The position numbers and the translations under genes were made by a program. Of a DNA stretch of 64,000 nt, positions 10,001 through 56,976 are shown piece by piece. Each line of letters starts with the position of its first letter. Position 1 is the first letter of the stretch. This DNA comes from Argopecten irradians (taxonomy: Eukaryota; Mollusca; Bivalvia; Pectinida; Pectinidae), in the NCBI RefSeq assembly GCF_041381155.1, contig NC_091134.1, forward strand, positions 61,868,902 to 61,932,901. Direction: 5' to 3'. The notes beneath the pieces are model-generated. The model ran no database searches, was not told the DNA's origin, and worked only from the letters and a program-made list of their open reading frames with translations.

Positions 10001-12458
10001 CCCCAGTAGAACTTGAGAAGAAGTTCAAAAAATTGTTTTCAAGATGGCGGCTGTGGCGGCCATCTTGGATTTCGGATCGACCCGAAAAGTAACAACACTT
10101 TGTCGGGACCATGTCAGGATCATTTCATGCAAGTTTCAGCCTAATTGCACCGGTAGAACTTGAGAAGAAGTTCAAAATGTATTTTCAAGATGGCGGCTGT
10201 GGCGGCCATCTTGGATTTTGGATCGACCCGAAAAATAACAACACTTTGTCGGGACCATGTCAGGATCATTTCATGCAAGTTTCAGCCTAATCGCACCGGT
10301 AGAACTTGAGAAGAAGTTCAAAATGTGTTTTCAAGATGGCGGCTTTTGCGGCCATCATGGATTTCGGATCGACCCGAAAAATAACAACACTTTGTCGGGA
10401 CCATGGCAGGATCATTTCATGCAAGTTTCAGCCAAATCGCACTGGTAGAACTTGAGAAGAAGTTCAAATGTGAAAAGTTAACGCACGGCGGACGACGACG
10501 GACGAAACATGACGACTATAGGTCATCCTGACCCTTCGGGTCAGATGACCTAAAAAAGCTCATCAATCACAGACAAAGACATCCTTTTGATGATAATCCC
10601 AACTTCTAAGCCACACAGTTTTTAACCAGTGTGTACAGTTATTTGGTTCTTTTGATGTACATCATAGGACTATATTATCTGTGTGTTCTGTTACCTTCAG
10701 GTTTGCTATGAAATAGTCCAGGGTTGGTATAACACTAGTGATAGTAACCCCTAGAATATCGAGGATACATCTATTACCATGATTTATGTATATGCACTAG
10801 GAGTATTTTGTTGTCATATTACATAATTGCCTTTAAACAATTCCAATGAAATTTCTAGTAAAGAAAATATAATTTTATTTGGTGCTAGAAATGAATAGTG
10901 ATACAACTTACCATCAACAGCTAAGCTTATGTGTTTTCTCCCCCCCCCCCCCCAAAGTTAACATGTCTGAATACAAAGTACTCATTAGAAACAAAGGACT
11001 TTTGGCTATAGAACCTAATAATCTGAGTGTCAATATATTTTTCTGCTTACCAAGGCATCAGCTGCTGGAGCTCCTTTGAAAATATCTCCGACAGAAACCT
11101 GCAGCAGAAAATCATATACACATGTATGTCTACATATTGTTACTGATAAAACTTTTGTAAAATAAATTGAAGTGACCTCAAATGCCAACTTTAAGATGTC
11201 ATTATCTTCAAATGGTTGGCTTATTCAAATAAAAAAGAAGAGAAAGTCAGAGAAATGATCCTTATTTATTTTGACTTTTGGCCTTTTGGTAATAAATGAG
11301 AAAAATTGATGGTGGGAACCAATATTCCTCTTCAATCTCTGCTTATTTGATATATTTGAAATGAACTGAGGTGACCATCGGTTTGAACCTTACATCTCCA
11401 GCAACTTGATTCATGGTAGAAAATAGTGATAGGACATAAAACTGATATGATCATGAACAGAATTTTATTGCTTAAGTTTGATCTTCAGAAGAATGTGACA
11501 GCTTTATTTTCTCTCGTCACAAATTAAGCAGAAGCAGGAGAAAAACATATTTTTGTAAATATTATATACAGTCGGATCTCAATAACTCAAACCTTCTATT
11601 AATCGCAATACCCATTGAAAAAAAGTTGCTGATTATGATAACACATATTATCGCCAAATTTTATTATCAAGTTTTAGGGTTTGATCATTGATCCAACTGC
11701 AGAGTTTATAAATTATTAGTGTTGGGAATCAGTTGCAATTTTATGATCAATCATCAGTTTTGTGTAACCAATCGATGATCGATTAAAATCGATTATATGT
11801 TTCTTTGGTCATCCCACTGCAGATCGTGTACGTTTTCCAGGAAAATCCAACAAACTACACAAATCATGCTCCCTTGAACGTTTACATTACTATATATATG
11901 TATGGGTATGCACTCTTCAATTCGTTTAGACCCTTGATATTTGAAATGATATGAGCGAAAACACACACAATTACGACAATTTTTCTACAACATGTCTTCC
12001 ATGTTTTACTTATCGGCTAATAATACACTTTCGTTTAACATGATGTTGGACCGTATGAAACTTGATTACAGATTCCTTACTTGATTATTTGGTCAAACTG
12101 TGACCAAACCAACGATACACAGCCAACTCAATTAATTGTAACACCACTATAAATTTTTAATGTATTACATGCCTACCTCTACTCCTCCGTCTTCACCACA
12201 ATGTACACTAAATACACTCTCCCAAGCATGTACCATTTTCGGGTTGAAGTCACGAAGTTTGTATAATACTTTGATGTCCCCTTCCTTTTCTTGATCAACA
12301 TCCCCTTCTGTTTTGTCTGATTTCATGGCTCCTTCTTCCATGACTTTTTGCACAGACTCAGCATCTTCTTTACTTTGGTCACTTTGGTTAATATTAGCCG
12401 ACGCTGCTGCATCCCCATTTTCTGTTTCATTTCTAGGCATATCATCTCCCTTTTCCAT
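1016..12458 (-). CDS. macro-domain (ADP-ribose-binding) protein, 3' end beyond the window
   Basis: Five exons join in frame on the minus strand: 12177-12458, 11051-11098, 8267-8343, 7476-7530 and 1016-1193. All have GT donors and AG acceptors (phases 0, 0, 2, 0, then 1 out). The ATG at 12458 has a good Kozak context (A at -3, G at +4). About 213 residues are visible. An acidic, probably disordered N-terminus (to about residue 60) precedes a macro fold. This shows VSVGDIFKG (the GDI adenosine-binding motif), VSPANSFGFMDGGID (glycine-rich ribose loop) and VNNTPNAYLAFRAVIL (late helix). Such domains bind ADP-ribose or remove it from proteins and nucleotides. The second phosphate-binding glycine loop should lie in exons left of base 1016. 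The similarity is to bacterial-style Appr-1''-p domains rather than PARP-linked ones. I do not recognise a named vertebrate orthologue. Exon 4 ends inside a 115-copy satellite. Confidence 0.8.
1405..7499 (-). repeat. 53-bp satellite, about 115 copies, built from exon 4 end plus splice donor
   Basis: About 6.1 kb of near-identical 53-bp units. Read on the minus strand, each unit contains GAGCATGATGGTGAATTA and then ATAGTG, followed by the donor GTATGTAG and an intronic tail with TTTATT. The first transcribed unit (7476-7499) is the genuine end of macro-domain exon 4 (HDGELIV then the donor); the others repeat exon end and donor downstream. Units differ at a few diagnostic sites (tttctgtg/tttcagtg, actatta/actgtta/actgtga, catcatg/caacatg). 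One unit near 3151 lacks a few bases and one near 5582 has a 2-bp insertion. On the plus strand every unit carries AATAAA. Confidence 0.95.
7666..8250 (+). mobile_element. Helentron-like non-autonomous element (subfamily A)
   Basis: It begins ACAAGAGGCCCAAGGGCC, a short palindrome, then GGTCATCTGAC. It ends with the hairpin GACCCTTCGGGTC and GTCAGATGACCT, the inverse of the start motif. The interior has tandem units of about 145 bp with an AAGATGGCGGC/GCCATCTTGG palindrome. Subterminal inverted repeats, a hairpin near the 3' end and an internal minisatellite match Helentron-associated non-autonomous elements (HINEs). No coding capacity. Confidence 0.6.
8535..9130. repeat. ACTAGT-rich repeat with weak inverted ends
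   Basis: Motifs of the type GGACTAGT/ACTAGTCC recur at both ends of this roughly 600-bp stretch (8580-8650 and 9025-9095). The outermost sequences are loosely inverse (CTACGTCATCAGTCTGCGAC on the left, its imperfect complement near 9105-9125). It probably is an old DNA transposon remnant interrupted by the smaller element at 8782-8949. The family is unknown to me. Confidence 0.35.
8782..8949. mobile_element. 168-bp MITE with CAGGGG inverted ends
   Basis: The left end CAGGGGGTTCATTATCT with GGCGGTAC, and the right end's complement CAGGGGTTTCATTATCTGGC, form terminal inverted repeats of about 25 bp. AATTTG flanks both sides (8776-8781 and 8950-8955), a likely target-site duplication. CAGGGG ends resemble hAT elements, although hAT duplications are normally 8 bp. 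Confidence 0.6.
9151..10552 (+). mobile_element. Helentron-like non-autonomous element (subfamily A, long copy)
   Basis: Same ends as the copy at 7666: ACAAGAGGCCCAAAGGGCC with GGTCATCTGAC at the start, and GACCCTTCGGGTCAGATGACC at the end. It carries about seven tandem units of about 145 bp (9365-10465), each with TTTGTCGGGACCATGTCAGG and an AAGATGGCGGC/GCCATCTTGG pair. A second, internal head (ACAAGAGGCC near 9280) suggests nesting or internal duplication. Short ORFs across the units are repeat artefacts. Confidence 0.65.
10553..12176. other. introns of the macro-domain gene
   Basis: Apart from the 48-bp exon at 11051-11098 this stretch is non-coding. It holds a C-run at 10939-10953 and one half-copy (10712-10770) of the palindromic repeat seen complete at 31990-32236. 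An imperfect TCGATGATCGATTAAAATCGAT palindrome lies near 11770-11800 (described in part: ATCGATGATCGAT). Confidence 0.5.
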
Positions 12459-13156
12459 CTTGTTCTCTCAAATTCAGGAAATACTAAGATTTCAACCTAT
12501 AAGATAGGTATGTAACACAATTGAAAACAGAAATGTCAGTGGCTTTGAGTGCTTACATGGCGAAATGCTATAAATACACATAGGTAAACAGATTAAAGTG
12601 CGTCATTCGTCCAGAAATAGTCGTGATACATAACCGGTGTCTTTTGAAATAAATCTAAACATCACATCCGGAACATTCTTGAATATGACTTTTAGCTTTA
12701 CCTGCCCATTACATTTTCTTTTTATACAGTAAACATTTTACCGCAGTTTTTTAATGTAATTGAATATAATTGTATAGAGTCTAGCGTTTTAACGTTACAC
12801 CTTTCATTCTGCATAGACGGATATCATATAACAGGGTATGTATTTTCCCTAACACGCAATGTCTATTTTTTAACCTGATTTCACCAGAACATGCTTGATG
12901 ATGCTTCTGGTGTTTTCCATATGTTTTCTGATGTTTTCCATATGCATTGAATATATTTAAATTCACACTATTAACTGATCTCGGATATTGATGTAATTAA
13001 TGTATCATTATGCTTATATATATATTTCTTTGTTTTTCATCATTGGCAACTTTCGTTTTGAAGATTTCGGAATACCTCTAGATTGTTGATGTTTTATTGT
13101 GTGTCAGCCGACCTTGTGTTTCAAGTTGTGACCGACCACTAGCTACGTGGGTAAAC
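12459..13156. promoter_or_regulatory. head-to-head intergenic region (probable bidirectional promoter)
   Basis: The start codons of the minus-strand macro-domain gene (12458) and the plus-strand ACAT1 gene (13157) diverge across 698 bp with no other feature. Both promoters and 5' untranslated regions must lie here unless upstream non-coding exons exist. I see no clear TATA box. An AT-rich stretch sits at 12935-13040. Confidence 0.55.
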
Positions 13157-31242
<18,086 letters not shown>

Positions 31243-31380
31243 GATGTGAGGACGTTATCAGTGATATCAGGGATTTGTACAGTATCTGAAGAGTGACTTT
31301 CATATATATACTCATTAACTGAAAACTGATGTGCCATGGTGATGGTCTCATTTACAAGACCTATGTACTCAGAAATTGTA

Positions 31381-31386
31381 AATAAA
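31381..31386 (+). terminator. ACAT1 polyadenylation signal
   Basis: AATAAA lies 139 bp after the ACAT1 stop codon. It is the first canonical signal downstream in the 3' untranslated region. Confidence 0.6.
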
Positions 31387-31989
31387 TTCAGTTTTCATAG
31401 AAAGATGAGAATGATATTGTGAACAGTGTCGTTTCCATTGGCCACTGGCATGGCATTGCTTTGTATTACTGAACAAATAATATGTTATTTTTTATTCGAG
31501 ATTGGGAACAAAAGATTCAGATTAGTTCCTCCTGATCTACATGTCACCATTCACTCTATTTTACTTCAATCAGTTTTTTTCTAAATACAGATATGTATCC
31601 ATTTTTTCTAAGAATATGGAAGATGATGAAGGAATGATGGAAACATTGATCGTTTCTTTCACGATCTCCTGAGAGGTGGAGAGTCAACCTTATCAATGGT
31701 GGATGAAACATCATGCCATATAATGGCTATATTCCAAAGATCTAAACTGTGATATAGTGCTGATTTATTTGATGGGAATTGCATGATTTGTAGAGATACA
31801 TGTATGATAAGTAATGATGTTGTGGATAAATAATGTGCTGACAGTATGATTGAGTTGCTTCCCTTGGCACACTAGAAAATGTATAATATATATATTAAAT
31901 GCTGGTGTCTGGAGCCAAAGAAAATAATATTTTGTTGTTCACAGCACAAATATCCTAATGGACTTATTGTGAGAGAGGACAAGATAAGC

Positions 31990-32236
31990 TCAAAACATCC
32001 TCGATGTTCCAGGAGTTACTATCACTGTTGTTATATCTGCCTGCAGAGAGCGCTGTGCCCAAGTTCAAGGCTACATGGTCAACCACAATGTACCGTTTTG
32101 TAGATTCTTTTGAAATACATCAGGAACCAGCATATACATACTAATCTGTTGTTGCACTGAGCTTTCAGTTTTGCTATTACATATTCCAGGGATGGATATA
32201 ATGACGGTGTTAGTAACCCCTGGAGTATTAAGGATG
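31990..32236. mobile_element. about 245-bp palindromic MITE-like repeat
   Basis: The left arm (ACATCCTCGATGTTCCAGG, AGTTACTATCACTG) and right arm (GGTGTTAGTAACCCCTGG, AGTATTAAGGATGT) are imperfect inverses of about 50 bp. A single arm recurs at 10712-10770. No TSD resolved. Confidence 0.5.
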
Positions 32237-32458
32237 TACCAAAGAAGAAAACAGTGACATGTGTTTTTCAAAAAGACTTATTTTGCAGAAACTCTTCAGA
32301 TCAACTCCCTTAGTCACTATGGTAGTGTATTTTATTTGAAATCATAAAGTGTGTCCATGTATATCCTAAAATTTTAAATTGTCTTTATATTTGCAAAAGT
32401 TTTTGTGAAGTAAGTCTCGTGTCAAATCTCCTGTCTGATAAGGGGCCCTATCTGTTTT

Positions 32459-33002
32459 TAGCCCACCATCATCAAATCGCTTTTTGTCCGTGGTCCGTCC
32501 GTCCGTCCGTCCGTCCATTAACAATTCTTGTTATCGCTATTTCTCAGAAAGTGCAGAAGGGATCTGTCTCAAATTTCATATGAAGGTTCCCCTAGGGCCC
32601 TAGTTGTGCATATTGCGTTTTGGGACGGATCAGTCAACAAGATGGCCGCCAGGCAGCCATCTTGGATTTTGATAGTTAAAGTTTGTTATCGCTATTTCTC
32701 AGGAAGTACTGAAGGGATCTGTCTCAAATTTCATATGTAGGTTCCCCTAGGGCCCTAGTTGAGCATATGGCATTTTGGGACCGATCAATCAACAAGATGG
32801 CCGCCAGGCAGCCATCTTGGATTTTGATAGTTAAAGTTTGTTACTGCTATTTCTCAGAAAGTACTGAAGCGATCTGTCTCAAATTTTATGTGTAGTATAT
32901 GTTTGAAAAAGTTTAAAAAGTAGAGAAAAGATCCATCTTTCCATTGTCAGACATAGATCATTTTTTGGTGGGCGCCAAGATCCCTCTGGGATCTCTTGTT
33001 TC
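32459..33002 (-). mobile_element. Helentron-like non-autonomous element (subfamily C, second copy)
   Basis: AGCCCACCATCATC and a CCGTCCGTCCGTCCGTCC tract sit at the left; GGTGGGCGCCAAGATCCC and TGGGATCTCTTGTTT sit at the right. It has two to three units with AAGATGGCCGCC/GCCATCTTGG. This copy supplies the terminal sequence missing at 26712. Confidence 0.65.
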
Positions 33003-33350
33003 TATAACTAATGCGGATTGCCAAATACTGGTCGGAAAACAAATGTGTCAACTTTAAAACCATCTGATAAAAGTTTTTGTGAAATCTCCAAACCAAATTA
33101 GCATTTACTAACAATGGTAGTAGATGGTATCTGCTCCATGCTCAAACAGGAGTCCAGTGTGATGTTAACTAGAGCGATTACGACAGATGTGTGTTGTCCA
33201 GAGTCACCTATTGTAGAAGTACACATTCATGTGAAGTGTGTTGATCAGATTTAAAACCTGGGTCTCTATTGTAGTAATCCAACAGCCCTACCAAATAAAC
33301 CAAAGTAGACTCTGTTAATTGAGTGACAGACTATATAACGCACACCTTTT

Positions 33351-33942
33351 AGCCCACTATCATCAGGTGTTGTTCAAATCACCTTTCATTCATTGTCTGA
33401 CCGTCAGAATGTATAAAATTAATCTTTCTCAAACACTTGAAAGTTCCCCTAGGTGCCTAGTTATGCATATTGTGTATTGTTATTTGGGACTGATCTGAAA
33501 ACAAGATGGCCAACAGGCAGTCATATTTCATTTTGACAATTGAATTAATTAAGGGGTTCTCTTTCAAACTTCATGTAAGTCACCATGGTGCCTAGTTATG
33601 CATAATGCATTCTGGGACCAATTCTGTTACTAGATGGCAGCCACAGTGGCTTTTGATCATTAAAGTTTGTTACCGCTATTTCTTAGAAAGAACAGAAGGG
33701 ATCTTTCTCAAATTCTATATGTAGCTTTCCTTGGTACCTAGTTATCCATATTGCATTTAAGCATTGATCAGAAACAAAATGGCCGACCAGCAGCCATTTT
33801 GAATTTTAACATAGGAAGTTTGTTACCACTATTTCTCTGAAAGTACCAACATGATTTCTTGGAATATACTGAAGGTTCTTTTTCCAAATTAATTTCAGAG
33901 GGCTCAATGCTAGGCACTAAGACCCCTCTGATATCTCGTGTA
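33351..33942 (-). mobile_element. Helentron-like non-autonomous element (subfamily C, eroded copy)
   Basis: AGCCCACTATCATCAGG at the left and GGCACTAAGACCCCTCTGATATCTCG at the right (first and last bases diagnostic) mark a degraded relative of 32459-33002. Internal TTTGTTACCGCTATTTCT and AAGATGGCCAAC motifs are still visible. Confidence 0.5.
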
Positions 33943-36325
33943 GCACAACATCATAGACTTGTGAAATACTATAAATTATATTGAGACACAAATCACCAAC
34001 ATGTCAAATAAGGATGATATATATATAAAAAAAATAAACTAAGATTATCAATTTTAAAATTGTTTAATATGCATCAAGTCATTTTATGACTTGTTGATAC
34101 AATATAGTCATACATTTCTGGACAGATTTTTGTACAAACTTTTTAGGTTTGGAATTCATATTCATAAAAAAAAACATTTGCATAAAAGAAAATGTAGCCT
34201 ATTAAAGATAACACTCTGTCCTGTACATATCTTACAATCACGTCCTGAAGTCTCCAGGACCTGAAAATATATGTATATAAAATGGAATATGTTCAACATA
34301 TAATGTACAAATAAAACAATTGTCAACAGCTAGAATAAATAAAATACTAGAATAATACATATACACAATATACAAATAAAATACACATGTACAACATATA
34401 CAAACACATATGTACATAGTACATAGCACACAGGTAAAAATGTACATGTGTAACTATGGTTGGACATTACATAATCTGAACACAAATATACTGTAGAATG
34501 TGGATCAATAATACAAATGGATTTCTATCGATATGCTCCGATTTTGTGACATATTGGATTGTGAATTATAATTACCATAATTTTATAACTCTGCTGTGAA
34601 TCCTATCAAACAAACACTTCTTGATTACCCTATTCATAATTTCATAATTATGTTACATTCTATGGACCAATGTTTATGATTGTAAAGAACTGTGAAAACA
34701 AAATCTACTGTAGAACAAGGAGACACCTGCATGTGCGATGTTGATTGATCTTGACATCACTAAAGCCCTATAATTGTCCATCACATGTCTTTGAAATAAT
34801 CTCGTAGTCATAACGCAGGTGTTGTTTTTATTAGATATATTAACTTTGTACATAATAAGGTGTTCCTTTGAGTAAGGAGTTTGTATAGCGTGATATATCA
34901 CGATTACAGAATGGTGATTACGGAATGGGATATTATATAACGATATGTATGTATATTTAATTTCTAGTGGAAGACAGTATTTTAGTAACGATAGGTATAA
35001 AATAAATAGCTGCCATTTTATCCTAACTATGAATAACTATAACTTATTAACGGATTTCTAAAAAGCAACGACTTCAAGCCATCTTGTTGAAAAATGTGGG
35101 TATAGTGTTAGAGAGATAACAACTAAAATTACATGGCCTGTTGTATCATACAAACTGCATTAATTCTGACTCTCCATTTACCTAATACTGGTATGGTTTT
35201 TCAAATATAATTGTAAGTGTAAAGATATTTTAGAGGCTGAACTAAAGCAGAATGAGTTACTACATGTATTTACCTGTAATTAGCACTAATATTCTGTTAG
35301 ACATATCCTTTAATATTTGTTAACAAATCTGTCATCTACATCCTAGCTGTCTATAAATAGCTTTGTGTTTGTGTTTTAAAAGAACAATTTTGATTGAACA
35401 GACATATAAAGCAATTAAATGCATTCATGTAAATATATAATTTTTCAGTATACATTTACATTTGTTTCAAAATAAGAGAATTTCAGAAAACAAAAGAAAT
35501 GGGAACTCAAAATGCCTAATTATTGGTTTTCAAAAGCCATCTGTGTTACTGTTGTATGAATTCAGACCAAAGAACAACATCACTACGTTCCAATTAATAT
35601 TACTGGAGTAACAACACACACCTGCACAAACAGATTTCTCGATCTCTCTAGCAAAACACTTTTCTTTTTTTTCCCTATTTGCTAGTTTGTCCTATACATG
35701 TCTGTAATGACTTTGACAACACTGCTTTCCGAAACTGACAAATTACTACAGCATTTTACACTTGTATTTGAACCGTTCTGAATGTGGATCAACTACACCC
35801 AATAAGCCCGATAGTCAATGGAATTTTGGAGACAAAGTAATATGCATGTGCAGGTGTGTCCTAGTAATTTCTTAAGTTACCTGTCAATCAAACACGATAA
35901 CGAGTGTTAACAGGTGTTCAGAATCAGTTCACACTTTGTATATAACCATTCAAGGTATGGAATTTAAAGTTCTGTTTAAAAATTCTGAATATTTAAAAAC
36001 CAAAATTACTTTTAATTATTTAAGTAATTTCTGTGCAAAAGCAATTTTTGTTATCCCTTAAATCACTCAATTTTTGGTATGATATTACACCTCAGTACAT
36101 ATGTGATGACATTCTGCTCAATGAAATCTCATTCAAGAACTTCCAAGTCTGTGTAGAACAATGGCGTACTCCAAATCACATCAGAAATATAGACCAATCA
36201 TGCATAGCCTTATAACACATTCACCAATCACACAGTCTAACAAACACAGGCCAATCGCAAACAGCCTAACAAATATTTGCTAATCACACATAGCCTTGTA
36301 AAGCACTGGCCAATCACACATTTTT
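33943..36325. other. intergenic region between convergent ACAT1 and ANKRD6
   Basis: AT-rich, with a run of ACATATACA-type low-complexity sequence at 34255-34445. I see no exon. The 3' untranslated region of ANKRD6 must lie in its right part. Confidence 0.5.
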
Positions 36326-53581
<17,256 letters not shown>

Positions 53582-53597
53582 TTTGTTTATTTCTTAT

Positions 53598-56380
53598 CTG
53601 TGTAGAATTGTCAAATACTAATTTGTATGGAAATAGAGTGATATTTCTGTCATAGAAATATTTTCTTTTTCACAAATTTCACATAGTACCAGTAAACATA
53701 GGTTAATCATCTGCCCAATGTTATCATGTTTATCTATAGTACATGTAGGTGATATGTCAGAAATGTTTTGGGTAAAAAAGATTGATACAATGCTTCAGAT
53801 GTCTGCCGATTGTCATTGTGACCAGATTTAAATCTATGACACTAATTTAAAAATACCTTCGAAAATAGTTACATGAGCAATCTACATAGGAAAGATATCG
53901 TGACAATTTATCGTTCATATTTAGAATTTTTATGTAAGTTTTATTTCTTTTTTATTATTATTGATATTTTATTTCCCCAGATAAATCAACAGGTAGATTT
54001 TCTATGGCCTTACAGCTATCTCTGGGTTGATATAGATAGCTGTCTACCCTAACTACTAATATCTACCCGTGTAACTCAATGTCAATCTCACCTCCATCAA
54101 TGGCGATATGGCCTATTATGTTAATTAGCTCTAACAATCTCACATCTAAAAGCATCCAACGGTTCCCAACAAAGGCCATCACACACTTCAGTACACCACA
54201 GTCATTACCACAAAATGAATTATGTGCGGTAGGTCATCATAAAATTATATCAAGACTTCATATAAAAATTTCTATTCACATAGAACACCATAAATAATGT
54301 TAGCAAAACTTTTCTTTAAGTTTACCGAAACACAACAGAAAAATTGGATCTCTGGCAAGAAACTTATATCTTATTCAAAATTTCATGAACTGATGACACA
54401 TTTCTCCAATCAAATGTCTGTCAGAAGTACAGGGATTCTACACAAGTCACAGAATTTGGCTGGTCAGCATAAGGCTTGCCGAGTGCTAAGCAGCTAAAAT
54501 CTTTCCCGATAAAAATAAATCTATATGGTAAGCCTTTATTAGTGATCGCCTCTCTCCTCAACCCATTCTTAATGAAATCATGCTGCAAGAATGATATAGA
54601 ACCTAATTGCCTGTGACAATAAGATACCTGATTCCACCTTATACAACAGTTTGACGGAGAAAATGGGTGGATCTTGAGTGTATTTATTACAAACACCCAC
54701 ATCTCCTTCATGGCTGTTTAATAACAGGCTACAAATGAGGATTAATATGTATAGTGTTTAGTTCTGCCTGATATCCAGTATGATGGACATATTAACATAA
54801 TTAGATGGACATATTAACATAATTAGTTCTATAGTTAAGACGGGTCCTCAATATAACAGGTCCACTCTGCACCCTACAACTATGTATTTACAAACAAGTG
54901 CTAATCATGTGATCATGCATAATCGCGGCTGCAGTACCTCTGGTCTGACTGACACTTGGGAGGTCTGCATACAACACTTTATCTACTACTCTACTAGTCT
55001 AGCTTTATTAGAATAAATTATAGATTCTAATTCAGATCTAAGTGCTTTCAGATTCTGTTAGTTCTCGATGTAACGTGCAGACATAAATGACACAGCGTCA
55101 GGTAACAGGCAACTGGACACCCCAGACAAACTTCAGTCATTTGCATCATTTTGATAAATATGTTTGAATATTTGCCTGAAATATTTCTGCAGATACTTAT
55201 AATGGCAGACAAAGGTTTTACCAAATTTTCTTTTGTCAGTTGTACAAAGAATGACTTCTCCATACATGTATTTAGTAACACAGTGCTATCTGAAATTAAA
55301 TCTGAGTGAAAATATTTGTTCTTTTCAATGTAAATTAGAATGACAATGCATTGGTCAATCAATTTTGGACAACAATGCATTTTGTATTTATGGAAATGCA
55401 GTCATCTATTGTGTCAATCAAGATCTACATGTTGTGCATCCACGAACCCTCTAATTTTAGATTGGGAGCGAAAACCAGAAACCAGTTGTAAAGTTGTGGC
55501 CATTGATCATCACAGCTTTCAAGAGCAACTCCACATCGTTGCCACCACGACAATTACCACAAGCCCTTTACCTCTGGGTAGTGAGTATGAATCTGATGTG
55601 GGGCAGTTGCTGCAGGTCTAACAAACCTATCACGTCCTTAAATGATGTTGAACTAATCAAACCAAACAATTGTTTTAGTATAATATGTCCTTCACCTCCA
55701 TCCTCTAGCTTGTATGTCTCTGTCTGTTAAATTAAGGTAGGACCAAAAAATCCTTCAAAGCATTACTCTATAACTGTCAAAAACCTTTTTTAAAATCAAA
55801 GTGCCAAGGCCACTCATAGATGCTGTGAATGAAGGACTCAAACAAAGGAATTAATAAAGAAATTGGTTATTCATTTAAATATAGAATTTAGTAAACTATA
55901 CATAAGTGTGCAGTGTTGAATTTCGGAATTTAACAAAAAATATTTACGATATACCCTATTTATTTTATGATATATGAAGTTTTTCAAGAACAATAAGTCG
56001 AATAACTTATTATCCTGAAAAAACTGTAATATTTTATTTTTAAATTATTTTTGAAATAACGATTTCAACACCAATGAAACCAGAAACACAAATACATATA
56101 TGTATATATGTTTCTAATAAAACCGTTCAGAATCTGAGTATCATTTTTTATAATTCTTTATTAATTACTAAATTATCAATTTCATCAATGTTTCTTCAAA
56201 GACAAAAAAATAATAAGTGAACATTTTCGTATCTTGATATCCACTTAACATTGAAGAATATTTTCGGAAATATATAACATTAGAAATATCACCATTTCCG
56301 GATATGTTTTGGTTTCCTTTTTAGAAAACTAACATGGGTTGCTTTGACGACTTTTGACTAATAAATCATAGCCAGATACT
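53598..56380. other. non-coding stretch upstream of ANKRD6
   Basis: No exon with ankyrin or other recognisable sequence. A degenerate SINE lies at 55540-55620. Open frames at 54421-54711 and 55048-55380 have no motif or splice support. Confidence 0.5.
55540..55620 (+). mobile_element. SINE remnant
   Basis: TTACCACAAGCCCTTTACCT and GATGTGGGGCAGTTGCTGCA match the middle of the SINEs at 14014 and 24808. Head and tail are eroded. Confidence 0.55.
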
Positions 56381-56697
56381 TTTGCCAAATAAAAGGTACA
56401 CTATTTCATTACGTATATCACTCAGATTTCTTTTTAAATTCACAAGAACGCTAGCCGTTAACATCAAGAAAACTTCATGTAATGTATCGGACTTTAGCAA
56501 GTCTTCGTAAGCCTAACAGTAACTGGTTGGCGAGATATTATCGTGCAGAACATTTATCGTGTGTCAAGTAAAGGGTACATTATTCGGTTACTTATAACAG
56601 TCAAATTTCTTTTGAATCCATAAGAACGCTAACATCATGAAAACTCCCTGCAATACATCGGACTTTAGCAAGTCTTCATAAGGCTACCGTACATAAT
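56381..56697. repeat. about 135-bp imperfect direct duplication
   Basis: 56381-56516 and 56561-56697 share TAAGAACGCTA-type, ATCGGACTTTAGCAAGTC and AAGGTACA/AAGGGTACA blocks in the same order. The second copy ends exactly where the palindrome at 56693 begins. Confidence 0.65.
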
Positions 56698-56976
56698 ATA
56701 GATCTATTTATGTACGGGCAACTTAAAGTGACAAATAAACTTATATTGCCGTGTAATGTACTGTTCGCACTGTTCGCACTGTTTTTCCAGTCTTGATGAT
56801 AGCTTCAAGCTAATATGACTGTCCTTAATAAATGTTAAATGAACATTTATTAAGGACAGTCATATTAGCTTGAAGCTATCATCAAGACTGGAAAAACAGT
56901 GCGAACAGTACATTACACGGCAATATAAGTTTATTTGTCACTTTAAGTTGCCCGTACATAAATAGATCTATATTAT
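56693..56976. repeat. near-perfect 284-bp palindrome (5-base loop)
   Basis: The left arm 56693-56836 (144 bp) and right arm 56842-56976 (135 bp) are exact inverses except that the left arm has one extra copy of the 9-mer GTTCGCACT (56763-56780 region). The loop is AAATG at 56837-56841. It lacks obvious target-site duplications and coding content. Confidence 0.92.

Noticed and set aside
12313..12507. 64-codon plus-strand frame
   Set aside because: Antisense shadow of the first macro-domain exon.
54076..54160. Candidate ANKRD6 first exon on the minus strand (LLELINIIGHIAIDG with GTGAGA donor)
   Set aside because: Its phase (1) does not fit the phase 0 ankyrin exon at 50934, and the peptide is not ankyrin-like.
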